From Chloroflexota bacterium (GTDB taxonomy: Bacteria > Chloroflexota > Anaerolineae > J102): a stretch of DNA of 64,000 nucleotides. The stretch covers positions 1 to 64,000 of the forward strand of contig JAADII010000025.1 of NCBI GenBank assembly GCA_013151415.1, given 5' to 3'. Shown here in pieces: positions 47,378 to 57,100 of the stretch; positions within the stretch are counted from its first letter, which is position 1; each line of letters begins with the position of its first letter. The notes under the pieces were generated by a model, which saw nothing but the letters and a program-made list of their open reading frames with translations, searched no databases and was not told the origin of the DNA. The translations under genes and the position numbers were made by a program.

Positions 47378-47959
47378 ATGCAATCTTCGACTACATTAGA
47401 ACCTCTATTGGAGCCGATCCGTGCACTTCAAAATTTAATCAAGGCATTCAATGATCAAGGAATAATAATTGGCGGCGTCGCGGCAAGTATTCTTGGACAA
47501 CCTCGCCTCACAGCCGATGTTGATGCAATGCTGTTGTTGTCCATTGATGCTCTTCCACAACTCCTCGAAGTGGCGGAAAAGGAGGGACTGAAACCGCGAT
47601 TGCCTGATGCCGTAGATTTCGCACGTCGCCATCGTGTTGTACTTCTTCGTCACGACGAAAGTGGCGTCGATATCGATATTTCTCTTGGTTTGTTACCTTT
47701 CGAGGTCGAAGCCGTCGAGCATAGCCAAGAGCACGAGGTGAGTTCACTTCGTCTTCGTTTACCAACACCGGAGGATCTGATCATTCTTAAAGCCGTTGCT
47801 CATCGTCCCAAGGACATGCTTGATATTCAATCGATCGCAGCCGTTCAAGATAACCTGGATGTGGAGCGTATCTATTATTGGGTTCGCCAATTTGCCCAGT
47901 TGTTAGAAGCTCCAGAATTGTTGACAGACTTGGAAGAAATCATACCCAGCGGTTCGTGA
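47378..47959 (+). CDS. Nucleotidyltransferase-fold protein (AbiEii/MNT-like)
   Basis: The 193-residue protein shows the minimal nucleotidyltransferase active site: GGVAASILGQPRLTADVDAM gives the G-G and D-x-D, and a later Asp is in SGVDIDISLG; the end PTPEDLIILKAVAHRPKDMLDI matches the AbiEii/DUF1814-like helical part. Such enzymes modify tRNA or proteins in type IV or MNT-HEPN-like toxin systems. With the small gene upstream it forms a two-gene module inserted between the GS-like gene and the SDR gene on the same strand. Exact family and target are uncertain. Confidence 0.72.
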   Translation: MQSSTTLEPLLEPIRALQNLIKAFNDQGIIIGGVAASILGQPRLTADVDAMLLLSIDALPQLLEVAEKEGLKPRLPDAVDFARRHRVVLLRHDESGVDIDISLGLLPFEVEAVEHSQEHEVSSLRLRLPTPEDLIILKAVAHRPKDMLDIQSIAAVQDNLDVERIYYWVRQFAQLLEAPELLTDLEEIIPSGS

Positions 47960-48028
47960 GTTCAATACTTCCCATTCCCTAATATTATATCTGCATTCTC
48001 CCTCCAACATTCTTTCAGGAGTTCTCTC

Positions 48029-48802
48029 ATGCGATTACAGGATAAAGTCGCCCTCATCACCGGCGCGGGTAGCGGCATCGGCCGCGAAAGCGCGCTGTTG
48101 TTCGCTCAGGAAGGCGCGAGCATCGTGGTAGTGGACATCAATGACGAGGCCGGCGAAGAAACCGTGGCCATGATCCGCGAGCAAGGCGGTCAGGCCATCT
48201 ATGTGCACGCCGATGTCTCGAAGGCTGCGGACTGCGAAGGCATGGTGCAGGCGGCCGAGGACGCGTTCGGCAAGCTGAACGTGCTCTTCAACAACGCCGG
48301 CATCATGCACAGCCAGGACGGCGACGCGGTGAGCACGTCCGAAGAGGTGTGGGACCTGACCATGAACATCAACGCCAAAGGCGTGTTTCTGGGCTGCAAA
48401 TACGGCATTCCGGCCCTGCGTCGCGCGGGCGGCGGCTCGGTGATCAACACGGCCTCGTTTGTGGCGGTGATGGGAGCGGCCACGCCGCAAGTGGCCTACA
48501 CCGCGAGCAAGGGCGCGGTGCTTTCCATGACCCGCGAGCTGGCCGTGGTGCACGCGCGCGAAAACATCCGCGTGAACGCGCTTTGTCCCGGCCCCTTGCA
48601 CACCGAATTGCTGATGAAGTTTCTCAACACCGAAGCAAAACGCCAGCGACGGTTGGTGCACATCCCCATGGGCCGTTTTGGGCTGGCCAAAGAGATGGCC
48701 CAGGCCGCGCTTTTCCTCGCCTCGGACGAGTCATCTTTCATGACCGGCGCCACTTTCCTGGTGGATGGCGGCATCACCGCGGCTTATGTGACGCCTGAGT
48801 AA
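48029..48802 (+). CDS. Short-chain dehydrogenase/reductase
   Basis: The 257-residue classical SDR has the NAD(P) motif TGAGSGIGRE at 11-20, the acidic VVVDIND after strand 2 (suggesting NAD+ preference), NNAG, the catalytic Ser region NTASFVAVMG, and the YxxxK pair in VAYTASKGAVLSMTREL. The end FMTGATFLVDGGITAAY is typical. It oxidises or reduces an alcohol or ketone. A Ser normally at the catalytic place reads ASF, with Ser present one residue earlier in TAS. It precedes the AOR gene by 48 nt, so alcohol to aldehyde to acid is a plausible sequence. Confidence 0.9.
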   Translation: MRLQDKVALITGAGSGIGRESALLFAQEGASIVVVDINDEAGEETVAMIREQGGQAIYVHADVSKAADCEGMVQAAEDAFGKLNVLFNNAGIMHSQDGDAVSTSEEVWDLTMNINAKGVFLGCKYGIPALRRAGGGSVINTASFVAVMGAATPQVAYTASKGAVLSMTRELAVVHARENIRVNALCPGPLHTELLMKFLNTEAKRQRRLVHIPMGRFGLAKEMAQAALFLASDESSFMTGATFLVDGGITAAYVTPE

Positions 48803-48850
48803 ACGACACTCCCCACATTACCATCCAAATCCCAACAAGGAGGCATACCT

Positions 48851-51052
48851 ATGGCAATCAGCATACAACCGGTTGTGCCGGTGGAGGAAATGAAGGCCGC
48901 GCATCGCGTGCTGGCCGAGTATGACTATGAACTGAGACCGGTGGAGCGTGGATACGCCAACCGCACCCTTTATATCAATCTCGAGGATAACACCATCCGC
49001 GAAAAGCCCGTCACCCAGGAGATGAAAGACATCTTCACGGGCGGCCGCGGGTTCGCGCTGTGGCTGTTGTGGAACGCGGTCAGGGATGACACGAAGTGGG
49101 ATGACCCCGAAAACGAGATCGTCATCGCCAACGGCCCCATCAGCGGCACCACGGCTTATCCCGGCCTGGGCAAGTCTACGGTGGTCACCATTTCGCCCCT
49201 CACCGATCTGGCCAACGATAGCAACGGCGGCGGGTATTTCGGCCCCTATCTCAAATTCTCGGGGTTCGACGCGCTGGAGATCCAGGGCAAGGCCGAGAAC
49301 GATGTGATCATCTTCATCGACGGCGACGCGGGCCGCGTGACCATCGAGGAAGCGCCGTTGGAGCACATCGACAGTCATCTCCTGGCCGACCATCTCACCG
49401 AAATGTATTCCGACGGCACGACCCGCGGCAAGATGGGCATTTCGGTGGTGTCCGCGGGCCAGGCCGCCGACTACATCCCCTACGCGGGCCTGAATCTGAG
49501 CTGGTACGATGTGCGGCGTCAGCATGTGCGCATGAAGCAGGCCGCGCGCGGAGGCGGCGGTCGCGTGTTCCGCGATAAGAAGATCAAGGCCATTGTGGTG
49601 AAGTTCAGCGGTCTAAAGGGCAACCTCAACAACCCCGCGGACATGAGTCTGATCAAAAAGGCCGGGACGCGCATCAACCGCGAGATCGCGCTTTACGACG
49701 ATCAACAAAATCAGATGCGCAAGGTGGGCACCGCTCACCTGGTGGACATCATGGATCACTTCGATCTCTTGCCGGTGCACAATTTCCGCTATGGCGCGCA
49801 CCCCGAATCGCATAAGATCGACGGCGAGGTGTGGAAGAAGCTCTTTACGCAAGGCGTGCCCGACGGCTGCTGGGCCGGTTGTCAGCTTTCCTGTTCGCAT
49901 GGCGTGGATCATTTTCATCTGCGCACCGGGCCTTATGCAGGCGAGGTGGTGTTGGTGGACGGCCCCGAGTACGAGACCGCGGCCGGGCTGGGCGCGAACA
50001 TCGGCGTGTTCGACCCTATCGCGGTGCTGGAGATGAATTTCTACGCCGACACTTACGGCATCGACACCATTTCCCTGGCCAATTCCATCGCTTTTGCCAT
50101 GGAATGCTATCAGGAAGGCATTCTCAACCAGGAGCGCACGGGCGGACTGGACCTGACCTGGGGCAACGCGGAGGCCGCGCTCGAGCTCATTCACCAAATG
50201 GCCCGCGGGGAAGGTTTCGGCATGATCGTGGGTCGGGGCGTGCGCTTTATGAAGAAGTATTTTGCGGAAGAATATGGCGCGGACCCCGCTTTCCTGCACG
50301 ACATCGGCATGGAAGTGAAGGGCATGGAGATTTCGGAATACGTGACCAAGGAGTCGTTGGCCCAGCAAGGTGGTTATGGCATGGCCTTGAAGGGTGGTCA
50401 GCACGACGAAGCCTGGCTCATTTTCATGGATCAGGTGAACAAGCAGTTGCCCACTTTCGAGATCAAGGCCGAGGCGCTGCATTATTTCCCCATGTGGCGC
50501 ACGTGGTTTAGTCTGCATGGGCTGTGCAAGTTGCCCTGGAACGACATCCTCCCGCCCGATAATGAGGAGACCGACGAACCGGCCAAGGTTCCAGAACACG
50601 TGGAAAACTACACCTGGCTCTATGAGGGCACGACCGGCAAACCGGCCACGGCCGATGATCTGGTGCTGCAATCGGAGCGGGTCTACAATTTCCAGCGCGT
50701 GTTCAGCCTGCGCCGCGGTTACGGCACGCGCGAGCACGATTATCCGCCCTATCGCGCGGTGGGGCCGGTGACCGTGGATGAGTACGAGTCGCGGGCCGAG
50801 CGGTATGATCAACAGCTTCGCGATCTGGTGGGCGTCGATCCCGAAGGCCTGAGCACCGAGGAGAAGATGGCCCACTTGCGCCGCTATCGCGAGGACCAAT
50901 ACGAGCGCCTGATGGACGCGGTGTACGAGCGCCGCGGCTGGGACCGCCACGGCATCCCCACGCTGGAAACGCTCAAACGGCTGGGTATCGATTTCCCCGA
51001 TGTGGTGGCCGTGGTCGAAAGCCGCCGCGCAGAGATGGAAGCGGAGGTATGA
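48851..51052 (+). CDS. Aldehyde ferredoxin oxidoreductase family protein, long form
   Basis: The 733-residue protein is about 120 residues longer than usual AORs. The AOR core shows TGGRGFALWLLW, GKSTVVTISPLTD, the Fe-S ligands CWAGCQLSC at about 340-348 and the distal Cys in GLCKLPW near 558. The extra length is an N-terminal 30 residues and a charged C-terminal part (about 620-733, YESRAERYDQQLRDL, RRYREDQYERLMDAVYERRGWD). It should carry a tungsten or molybdenum pterin and a 4Fe-4S cluster. AGGAGG precedes the ATG. It follows the SDR closely and ends at a terminator; the Fe-S/CCG gene follows. The window holds two different AORs 35 kb apart. Confidence 0.9.
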   Translation: MAISIQPVVPVEEMKAAHRVLAEYDYELRPVERGYANRTLYINLEDNTIREKPVTQEMKDIFTGGRGFALWLLWNAVRDDTKWDDPENEIVIANGPISGTTAYPGLGKSTVVTISPLTDLANDSNGGGYFGPYLKFSGFDALEIQGKAENDVIIFIDGDAGRVTIEEAPLEHIDSHLLADHLTEMYSDGTTRGKMGISVVSAGQAADYIPYAGLNLSWYDVRRQHVRMKQAARGGGGRVFRDKKIKAIVVKFSGLKGNLNNPADMSLIKKAGTRINREIALYDDQQNQMRKVGTAHLVDIMDHFDLLPVHNFRYGAHPESHKIDGEVWKKLFTQGVPDGCWAGCQLSCSHGVDHFHLRTGPYAGEVVLVDGPEYETAAGLGANIGVFDPIAVLEMNFYADTYGIDTISLANSIAFAMECYQEGILNQERTGGLDLTWGNAEAALELIHQMARGEGFGMIVGRGVRFMKKYFAEEYGADPAFLHDIGMEVKGMEISEYVTKESLAQQGGYGMALKGGQHDEAWLIFMDQVNKQLPTFEIKAEALHYFPMWRTWFSLHGLCKLPWNDILPPDNEETDEPAKVPEHVENYTWLYEGTTGKPATADDLVLQSERVYNFQRVFSLRRGYGTREHDYPPYRAVGPVTVDEYESRAERYDQQLRDLVGVDPEGLSTEEKMAHLRRYREDQYERLMDAVYERRGWDRHGIPTLETLKRLGIDFPDVVAVVESRRAEMEAEV

Positions 51053-51073
51053 GCCTGGTAATTGGGAAATAAA

Positions 51074-51112
51074 GGTCCGGAGCCGCGCCTCGCGGTTCCG
51101 GACCCTTATTTG
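51074..51112 (+). terminator. Terminator after the second AOR gene
   Basis: A 14-bp stem (51074-51087 with 51091-51104, one G-T pair) is followed by a T-rich tail. Confidence 0.8.
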
Positions 51113-51294
51113 TTGGGAGTCGGGAGCGCTGCAATATTAAGATGAAGAGGCGATTGCTGATGCCCGTCAGGTCATTTTTTGGGGATTTACGCGTGGTGAA
51201 AATGCAAATATCCGTCTACCCGTTCCAAGTCATGCACCGACGCGCTCTATGCATTCCATTCCCACTTTGAAGCGCCTCCCGATATCCGCCGTTA

Positions 51295-51321
51295 TTGTCC
51301 CGCTACGTATCATGCTATAAT
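51295..51321 (+). promoter_or_regulatory. Promoter of the Fe-S/CCG gene
   Basis: TTGTCC (51295-51300), a short 15-nt spacer and a perfect TATAAT (51316-51321). Confidence 0.5.
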
Positions 51322-51380
51322 AATTTCCCTTTTGTGTTCTCTCTTGCCTGCTTGGCATTTGCTTGTTTTGCGTTTATTCC

Positions 51381-52682
51381 ATGGCTTCTCCTTCCTGGCG
51401 CGGTTTCACCACTTCATGGCATTCGGTCGATCTTTCATTGGACGAATGCATCAAATGCAATATTTGCGTGAGCTATTGCCCCGTGGCCGAGGTGACCGAC
51501 CTCTTCCCTGGCCCCAAATACGCGGGGCCGCAGGCGCAACGCTTTCGCGAAAACGGCCAGCCCCATTCGCCCGATGATTCGGTGGATTATTGCTCCGGCT
51601 GTCGCGTATGCAATGAGGTCTGTCCTCATGGCGTGAAGATCGCGGAGATGAACGCTCGCGCCCGCGCCCAGATCGTCGCGGATCGGGGCATGCCCCTGCG
51701 CAACCGTTTATTGGGCCGCAACGAGCTGCTGGGCAAGGTGGGAAGCCTCGCGCCGCGGCTGGCCAATTTCGGTCTGCACAACCCCCTCAGCCGCGTCGCG
51801 GCCGAGAAGATCGTGGGCATTGCCCGCGAAGCGCCCTTGCCCCGCTGGAGCGCGGAGGGAACGTTTGGCGATTGGATGCAACGCACCGCGCACCAACGTC
51901 TCAAGTCCGAGAAAAAGGTCGTCTATTTTCACGGCTGCGCGACCATGTATTACGAGCCGTTCATCGGCCAGGCGACCGTGGCCGTGCTCGAGCATTTGGG
52001 CTATGAAGTCATCGTTCCGCCGCAGAATTGCTGCGGCCTGCCCTTGCTTAGCAACGGCGAGTTCGACGCCGCGGCCCGCTATCATGGCGGCAATATCTGG
52101 AAACTCGCCCCCTACGCGTACGCGGGCTACGACATCGTGGGAACCAGCACCAGTTGCACCCTGACCCTGAAAGAGGAAGCGCCCGAACTGCTGGACATGC
52201 ACGAGGAGGACGCGCAAACCCTGAAAATGGCCGTGTGGGACATCTTCGAGTGGCTGCGCGAGCGCCATGACGCGGGCGAACTCCCCACCGATTTTCAGCC
52301 CCTGAACATGGTGCTGCCCTATCATGCGCCCTGCCAATATCGCGCCCATCGCTTGGGCAAGCCCGCGCTCGACATCCTGCGTCTCATCCCCGGCCTGATC
52401 ACGCCCGAAAGCCATGCTCGTTGCTGCGGCATCGCCGGAACCTACGGCTACAAAGCCGAAAAATACGAGATCGCCATGTCGGTGGGCGAGGAGTTATTCG
52501 AGTTTGTGCGCGAAGAGGCCCGCTCGCACATCCAGGGCGTGCGCATGACGGCCTGCGACTCAGAAACCTGTCGCTGGCAACTGGAGCATGGAACCGATCT
52601 CCCCAGCCGCCACCCCATCGAAATCCTGGCCGCGGCTTATGGTCTCTACGACTTGTGGGAGCGGAGGTTGATTCTCTCTTGA
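51381..52682 (+). CDS. GlpC/heterodisulfide-reductase-like Fe-S protein with CCG domains
   Basis: The 433-residue protein has two 4Fe-4S ferredoxin motifs (CIKCNICVSYCP at about 23-34; CSGCRVCNEVCP at about 71-82) and two cysteine-rich CCG domains (NCCGLPLLSNG near 217; RCCGIAGTYG near 347, with CDSETC following), the layout of GlpC and HdrB/D-type electron-transfer subunits. It likely passes electrons between a dehydrogenase and quinone or a disulfide. No membrane segment is visible. ATG 51381 is chosen as the first start giving the normal N-terminus. It has a separate promoter but sits beside the AOR, suggesting it may accept AOR electrons; inference. Confidence 0.88.
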   Translation: MASPSWRGFTTSWHSVDLSLDECIKCNICVSYCPVAEVTDLFPGPKYAGPQAQRFRENGQPHSPDDSVDYCSGCRVCNEVCPHGVKIAEMNARARAQIVADRGMPLRNRLLGRNELLGKVGSLAPRLANFGLHNPLSRVAAEKIVGIAREAPLPRWSAEGTFGDWMQRTAHQRLKSEKKVVYFHGCATMYYEPFIGQATVAVLEHLGYEVIVPPQNCCGLPLLSNGEFDAAARYHGGNIWKLAPYAYAGYDIVGTSTSCTLTLKEEAPELLDMHEEDAQTLKMAVWDIFEWLRERHDAGELPTDFQPLNMVLPYHAPCQYRAHRLGKPALDILRLIPGLITPESHARCCGIAGTYGYKAEKYEIAMSVGEELFEFVREEARSHIQGVRMTACDSETCRWQLEHGTDLPSRHPIEILAAAYGLYDLWERRLILS

Positions 52683-52775
52683 AAATGGAATCCAATGTAA
52701 AGTTTGAGAAAGGCGCTGGCTCCGTGGTACACTTTGAGAAGCGCGATGGCATTCATTCCCCACCCATCTTCAATT

Positions 52776-53072
52776 ATGAGCGTTCAGATCACCCTTGAAG
52801 CATCTCATAGAAAAAGCGTTCAGACCGTTACTCAGGCGTTGGAGAGTTACGAAGCGCGCCTGCAAGCGAGCATCCAACGCACGCGTCGTCGTTTGGCCGC
52901 GTTCGAGGAACGTTACGGGATATCGACAAGCCGTTTTCTAAAGGAGATGACAGCCGAAGATCTGGCCGGTGGCGATATGGAGTATGTCGAATGGGCGGGC
53001 GAGGCCAAGCTTTTGCACGGATTGGAGAACGAACTGCGGGAACTAAGAGATGTCCGCGTCCAACTTTCCTGA
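52776..53072 (+). CDS. TumA-like antitoxin candidate
   Basis: The 98-residue protein is mostly helical (VTQALESYEARLQASIQRTRRRLAAFEERYG) and ends with the acidic segment EMTAEDLAGGDMEYVEWAGEAKLL, a pattern common in small partners of TumE-type toxins. It overlaps the next gene by 23 nt, so translation is coupled. Upstream, AAGTTTGAGAA and ACTTTGAGAA repeat at 52697 and 52731. Assignment rests on the neighbour and on recalled similarity. Confidence 0.65.
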   Translation: MSVQITLEASHRKSVQTVTQALESYEARLQASIQRTRRRLAAFEERYGISTSRFLKEMTAEDLAGGDMEYVEWAGEAKLLHGLENELRELRDVRVQLS

Positions 53073-53433
53073 ATACGCCCATATTCTGTCTGAAGCCATT
53101 GAAAGTCTTCTGGCCGGCGGCGAGGTGACGCTTGTTCGTTTGGAGATCGATCAACGATCGATGCGCTTTGGCTATATCGCGGGAGTCCTGCAGTTTGAAG
53201 ATGACTCGACGCTTCATTTCCGCGAGTTTATAGATGCGGCGCTTCCTGAACCACGCGTCATGTATGCTTACCATTATCAGGATGCCGAAAACGTTATGAT
53301 CTTTCGCTATGACAATGCGCCTCACAAACCGGCGCTACCGCGTCTCGAGCACAAACATACGCCAACAGGCGTAGTCATGATAGCAGCTCCGCAATTACTG
53401 GAAGTCATTGACGAAATATTGCAAATGGACTAA
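53050..53433 (+). CDS. TumE-family toxin candidate (DUF6516)
   Basis: The 127-residue protein has the family's beta-rich core: GGEVTLVRLEIDQRSMRFGYIAGVLQFEDDSTLHFREFID, then VMYAYHYQDAENVMIFRYDNAPHKP and the HKHTPTG end. Its mode of action is not well known. It is coupled to the antitoxin-like gene upstream, and glyQS starts within 40 nt downstream, so the module sits between the Fe-S gene and an essential tRNA synthetase gene on the same strand. Confidence 0.72.
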   Translation: MSASNFPEYAHILSEAIESLLAGGEVTLVRLEIDQRSMRFGYIAGVLQFEDDSTLHFREFIDAALPEPRVMYAYHYQDAENVMIFRYDNAPHKPALPRLEHKHTPTGVVMIAAPQLLEVIDEILQMD

Positions 53434-53469
53434 ATGATTTATTTCAAAATCTTCTCATCCAAAAATCCC

Positions 53470-56460
53470 ATGTCACCCAACTCCATTCTCACTTTCCAAG
53501 ACATGATATCCCGGCTCGAGCGATTTTGGGCCGGACAACAATGCCTCATCTGGCAACCTTATAGCGAAAAAGTGGGCGCGGGCACGGCCAACCCCGCCAC
53601 CACCTTGCGCGTGCTCGGTCCCGAACCCTGGCGCGTGGGCTATGTCGAGCCTTCTTACCGGCCCGATGATGGCCGCTTCGCGGAAAACCCCAATCGCATG
53701 CAAATGCACACCCAGTATCAGGTCATCCTCAAGCCCGATCCCGGCAATCCTCAAGAACTTTATCTCGACAGCCTGCGCGCGATCGGCATCGACCTGGACA
53801 AGCACGACGTGCGGTTTGTGGAAGACAACTGGGAGAGTCCGGCCCTGGGCGCATGGGGCCTGGGCTGGGAAGTGTGGCTGGACGGCCTGGAAATCACCCA
53901 ATTCACCTATTTTCAACAGGCCGGCGGATTGGACCTGAATCCGGTCTCGGTGGAGCTCACCTACGGCCTCGAGCGCATCGCCATGTTCATCCAAGGCGTC
54001 AGCGAAGTGTGGGATCTGCAATGGGACGATCACCACACCTACGGCGACATCCTCAAACAGCAGGAGATCGAGCATTGCGAATACGCGTTCAATGTGGCCG
54101 ATGTCGAGCGTTTGCAACGACTTTACGATCTGTACGAAGCGGAATTTCAGGCCGCGATCGCCCGCGGGTTGGTGATCCCGGCCTATGACTATGTGTTGAA
54201 ATGCTCTCACACCTTCAACTTGCTCGATACGCGCGGCGCGGTGGGCGTGACCGAGCGCGCGAATTTCTTCCGCCGCATGCGCGGCATGACCCGCCAGGTG
54301 GCCGAGGCTTTTGTCGAGCAGCGCGAGCGCTTGGGCTTTCCGCTGGGATTGGCGCCCAAGCCCGAGCCCATCTCGCCGCCCCCGCCTTCCCCCCTGCCCG
54401 ACGGCCAGACCGAAGCCGATCTGATTCTGGAAATCGGCGTCGAAGAGCTGCCCCCGCGCGATGTGCAGGACGCCATCGCCCAATTGCGACGGAACGCGAC
54501 CCAGGCCCTGGATGAAGCGCGTTTGAGCTATGAAGATGTGCGGGTCACCGCGACCCCGCGGCGGATCGCGCTCTATGTGAGCAAGCTCGCGGCCCAACAA
54601 GCGCCCGAAACCCAGGAATTTCGCGGCCCGCCCGCGGACCGGGCCTTCGATGCAGATGGCCAACCCACCAAAGCCGCGTTGGGCTTCGCCCGCGGCAAGG
54701 GCGTGGATGTTTCGGAACTGGAAATCCGCGAGGAGGGCGGCAAGCGTTATGTCTATGCCGTGAAGCGGGTCGAGGGTCGCCCCACCCACGAACTCCTGCC
54801 CGACCTTCTCCTCGATCTTACGCGCGGACTGCGTTTTGGCAAATCCATGCGCTGGAACGCGAGCAATGTCAGTTTCAGCCGTCCCATTCGCTGGCTGCTG
54901 GCGCTTTACGGCCCTCAGGTCGTTCCCTTCACCTACGCGGGGCTGCTCAGCGACCGCGTCAGTCGTGGGCTGCGACCCCACGGCTCGCCTGAAATTCGCA
55001 TCGACCGGGCTGAGGACTATTTGGCCGCGATCGCGGACGCGGGCGTGGTCGTGGAGCGAGACCAGCGCCGGGCTTTGATTGAGGAGGGCTTGAAGCAACT
55101 GGCCGAGGAGGCCGGCGGCCGCGCGCCCAAAGATGATGCCCTGCTCGACGAAGTCACTGATCTGGTGGAGCAGCCCTTGCCCCTGCTGGGTCGCTTCGAT
55201 CCGGTCTTCCTCGAACTCCCCGCGGCCGTGCTCATCACCGTGATGAAGAAGCACCAGCGTTATTTCCCGGTGGTGGACGAGGCCGGTGAGATGCTCCCCT
55301 ATTTCATCACCATCGCCAACGGCGCGGATCGAGATCCCGATCTGGTCAGGCGCGGCAACGAGGCCGTGATCCGGGCCCGCTATGCGGACGCGGCCTATTT
55401 CGTGCGCGAGGATCGCAAGCGTCCTCTGGAAAGCTTCAACGCGGAGCTGGCCAAGCTCACCTTTCAGGAAAAACTCGGCTCCATGCTCGATAAGGTGCAT
55501 CGGCTGGAGCAACTCACGCCTATCATCGCCGATCTTTTGGGTCTTTCGGAGCAGGACAAGGCTTTCGCCGCGCGCGCGGCCACATTGAGCAAGGCCGATC
55601 TGGCCACGAGCATGGTGGTGGAGATGACCTCGTTGCAGGGGATCATGGGCGAGATTTACGCGCTGGATAGCGGCGAGCCGCCCGAAGTCGCGCGCGCGAT
55701 CCGCGAAGCCTACATCGTGCGCGCGGACGAACCGCTCAGCCCGGCCGGTTTGGCCCTGAACCTGGCCAATCGGCTGGATAGCCTGGTGGGGTTGTTCGCA
55801 GTGGGCATGGCCCCCAGGAGCACGGCCGATCCCTTTGGCCTACGTCGCGACGCGCTGGCCATCGTGCAAAATCTCATCGCCGAGCAAAAATCATTCGATT
55901 TGGTCGCGGCTTTGCAGGCCGCGGCCCGCTTCCAACCGGTGGAGGTGGATGAATCGGTTCTGGATGAGGTGATGGCCTTCGTCGCCCGTCGGCTTTACGG
56001 CGTGTTGCGCGAGGCGGGATACGAGCATGATGTGGTGGAGGCCGTGCTGGCCGAGCAGGCCGCGAATCCCGCGGCCGCCACCCGCGCCGCGGCCGAGCTA
56101 ACCGCGGCCATCGCTCAGCCCTGGTGGGAGGAGGCGTTCACGGCCTACGCTCGCGCCAAGCGCATCGTGCGCAATCTGGACGAAACCTACGAATTGAACC
56201 CCGACGCCTACACAGAACCGGTCACCCGCGCGCTCCATGCGGCCTATCTGGCCGCGGCCGAAAAACTGGCCGCCCGTCGCGACATTCCCACCCTCGCGGC
56301 CGCGTTGCGCGACCTGCAAGCGCCCATCGATCGCTTTTTCGAAGAGGTGCTGGTCATGGCCGAAGACCCCACCCTGCGCGCGGCGCGGCTGGCCCTGGTG
56401 CAGCACATCGCGGCCCTTCCCGACGGCCTGGCGGATTTGACAAAGTTACGCGGGTTCTAA
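53470..56460 (+). CDS. glyQS: Glycyl-tRNA synthetase, fused alpha and beta subunits
   Basis: The 996-residue protein joins GlyQ (1 to about 300: [69 protein letters not shown]) through a Pro-rich linker ([11 protein letters not shown]) to GlyS (about 325-996: [44 protein letters not shown]-terminal DLTKLRGF). In most bacteria these are separate subunits; the fusion is known in some lineages. It charges tRNA-Gly. ATG 53470 is taken; ATG 53434, directly after the TumE-like stop, is possible. Its 3' end overlaps the higA-like gene by 15 bp tail to tail. Confidence 0.95.
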   Translation: MSPNSILTFQDMISRLERFWAGQQCLIWQPYSEKVGAGTANPATTLRVLGPEPWRVGYVEPSYRPDDGRFAENPNRMQMHTQYQVILKPDPGNPQELYLDSLRAIGIDLDKHDVRFVEDNWESPALGAWGLGWEVWLDGLEITQFTYFQQAGGLDLNPVSVELTYGLERIAMFIQGVSEVWDLQWDDHHTYGDILKQQEIEHCEYAFNVADVERLQRLYDLYEAEFQAAIARGLVIPAYDYVLKCSHTFNLLDTRGAVGVTERANFFRRMRGMTRQVAEAFVEQRERLGFPLGLAPKPEPISPPPPSPLPDGQTEADLILEIGVEELPPRDVQDAIAQLRRNATQALDEARLSYEDVRVTATPRRIALYVSKLAAQQAPETQEFRGPPADRAFDADGQPTKAALGFARGKGVDVSELEIREEGGKRYVYAVKRVEGRPTHELLPDLLLDLTRGLRFGKSMRWNASNVSFSRPIRWLLALYGPQVVPFTYAGLLSDRVSRGLRPHGSPEIRIDRAEDYLAAIADAGVVVERDQRRALIEEGLKQLAEEAGGRAPKDDALLDEVTDLVEQPLPLLGRFDPVFLELPAAVLITVMKKHQRYFPVVDEAGEMLPYFITIANGADRDPDLVRRGNEAVIRARYADAAYFVREDRKRPLESFNAELAKLTFQEKLGSMLDKVHRLEQLTPIIADLLGLSEQDKAFAARAATLSKADLATSMVVEMTSLQGIMGEIYALDSGEPPEVARAIREAYIVRADEPLSPAGLALNLANRLDSLVGLFAVGMAPRSTADPFGLRRDALAIVQNLIAEQKSFDLVAALQAAARFQPVEVDESVLDEVMAFVARRLYGVLREAGYEHDVVEAVLAEQAANPAAATRAAAELTAAIAQPWWEEAFTAYARAKRIVRNLDETYELNPDAYTEPVTRALHAAYLAAAEKLAARRDIPTLAAALRDLQAPIDRFFEEVLVMAEDPTLRAARLALVQHIAALPDGLADLTKLRGF

Positions 56461-56760
56461 CGCTCGCACTTCCTGCCTGATCTGCGCGCCAAATTTCTCT
56501 CTCACCACATCCAAATCATAGTCCATTTGCAAACCCAGCCAGAACTCCGGTGAGGTGTTGAAATATTGGGCAAGTCGCAAGGCCGTGTCCGGCGTGATGC
56601 GCCGTTTGCCCTGTACGATCTCGTTTATGCGTCGCGCCGGCACGCGAATATCCAAGGCCAACCGATTTTGGCTCAGGCCTAATGGTTTCAAGAATTCTTC
56701 CAGCAACACCTCGCCTGGATGCACAGGCGGCAATTGATTTTGCTCGTTCATGGTCGTCAT
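56446..56760 (-). CDS. higA: HigA-type antitoxin (XRE family)
   Basis: The 104-residue protein has the HigA layout [24 protein letters not shown], a helix-turn-helix ([26 protein letters not shown]) and the ending [14 protein letters not shown]. It should bind both the HigB toxin and the operator upstream of higB. Its ATG at 56760 directly follows the higB stop (1-nt gap); ATG 56751 is an alternative. The stop codon lies inside the end of glyQS on the other strand. The order toxin first, antitoxin second is typical for HigBA. Confidence 0.92.
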   Translation of the reverse strand: MTTMNEQNQLPPVHPGEVLLEEFLKPLGLSQNRLALDIRVPARRINEIVQGKRRITPDTALRLAQYFNTSPEFWLGLQMDYDLDVVREKFGAQIRQEVRALEPA

Positions 56761-56761
56761 A

Positions 56762-57043
56762 TCAGTGATAGTCCACAATTTCGACTTCGTAAGCGTCGCC
56801 ATCCCGCCAGACAAAGCATATTCGCCATTGATTGTTGATGCGAATACTGTATTGACCGGCCCGATCACCTGACAATTTTTCCAAACGATTTGCTGGCGGG
56901 CTGCGCAAATCTTGCAAGGTTTGTGAACGATGAAGCATTCGCAGTTTTCGTAACGCGACTCGTTGAATGTCGTCCGGCAACTTGCGCGAGCGTTGGCGCC
57001 GGAATATCCTTTCAGCTTCTTTGTCGCGAAAACTCCGAATCAT
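56762..57043 (-). CDS. higB: HigB-type ribosome-dependent mRNA interferase
   Basis: The 93-residue RelE-superfamily toxin starts MIRSFRDKEAERIF and contains KLPDDIQRVALRKLRML, LRSPPANRLEKLSGDRAGQYSIRIN, the NNQWRICF strand and VEIVDYH with the C-terminal His used for mRNA cleavage. ATG 57043 gives the family N-terminus; the frame continues upstream through the repeat-A region without being used. Its promoter and palindromic operator lie at 57051-57079. Confidence 0.92.
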   Translation of the reverse strand: MIRSFRDKEAERIFRRQRSRKLPDDIQRVALRKLRMLHRSQTLQDLRSPPANRLEKLSGDRAGQYSIRINNQWRICFVWRDGDAYEVEIVDYH

Positions 57044-57050
57044 GCACGTA

Positions 57051-57079
57051 ATAATATAACGCGTTGCGTTAAACGTCAA
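57051..57079 (-). promoter_or_regulatory. higBA promoter with operator filling the spacer
   Basis: Minus strand: TTGACG (57074-57079), a 17-nt spacer and TATTAT (57051-57056). The perfect palindrome TAACGC-GTT-GCGTTA (57057-57071) fills almost the whole spacer, an ideal place for the HigA complex to block RNA polymerase. Confidence 0.75.
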
Positions 57080-57100
57080 GCGACCTGGTTGGCTTTGTGA

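Larger units (their letters stand above)
51053..51380. other. Intergenic region between AOR and the Fe-S/CCG gene
   Basis: It holds a terminator near its start and a promoter near its end; no gene is visible between them. Confidence 0.5.

Noticed and set aside
53473-55512. A 679-codon open frame on the minus strand opposite glyQS
   Set aside because: It lies entirely antisense to a conserved, essential gene and its protein has no motif; it results from GC-rich codon use. The same holds for long antisense frames opposite gltB (25191-26213) and the second AOR (49613-50950).
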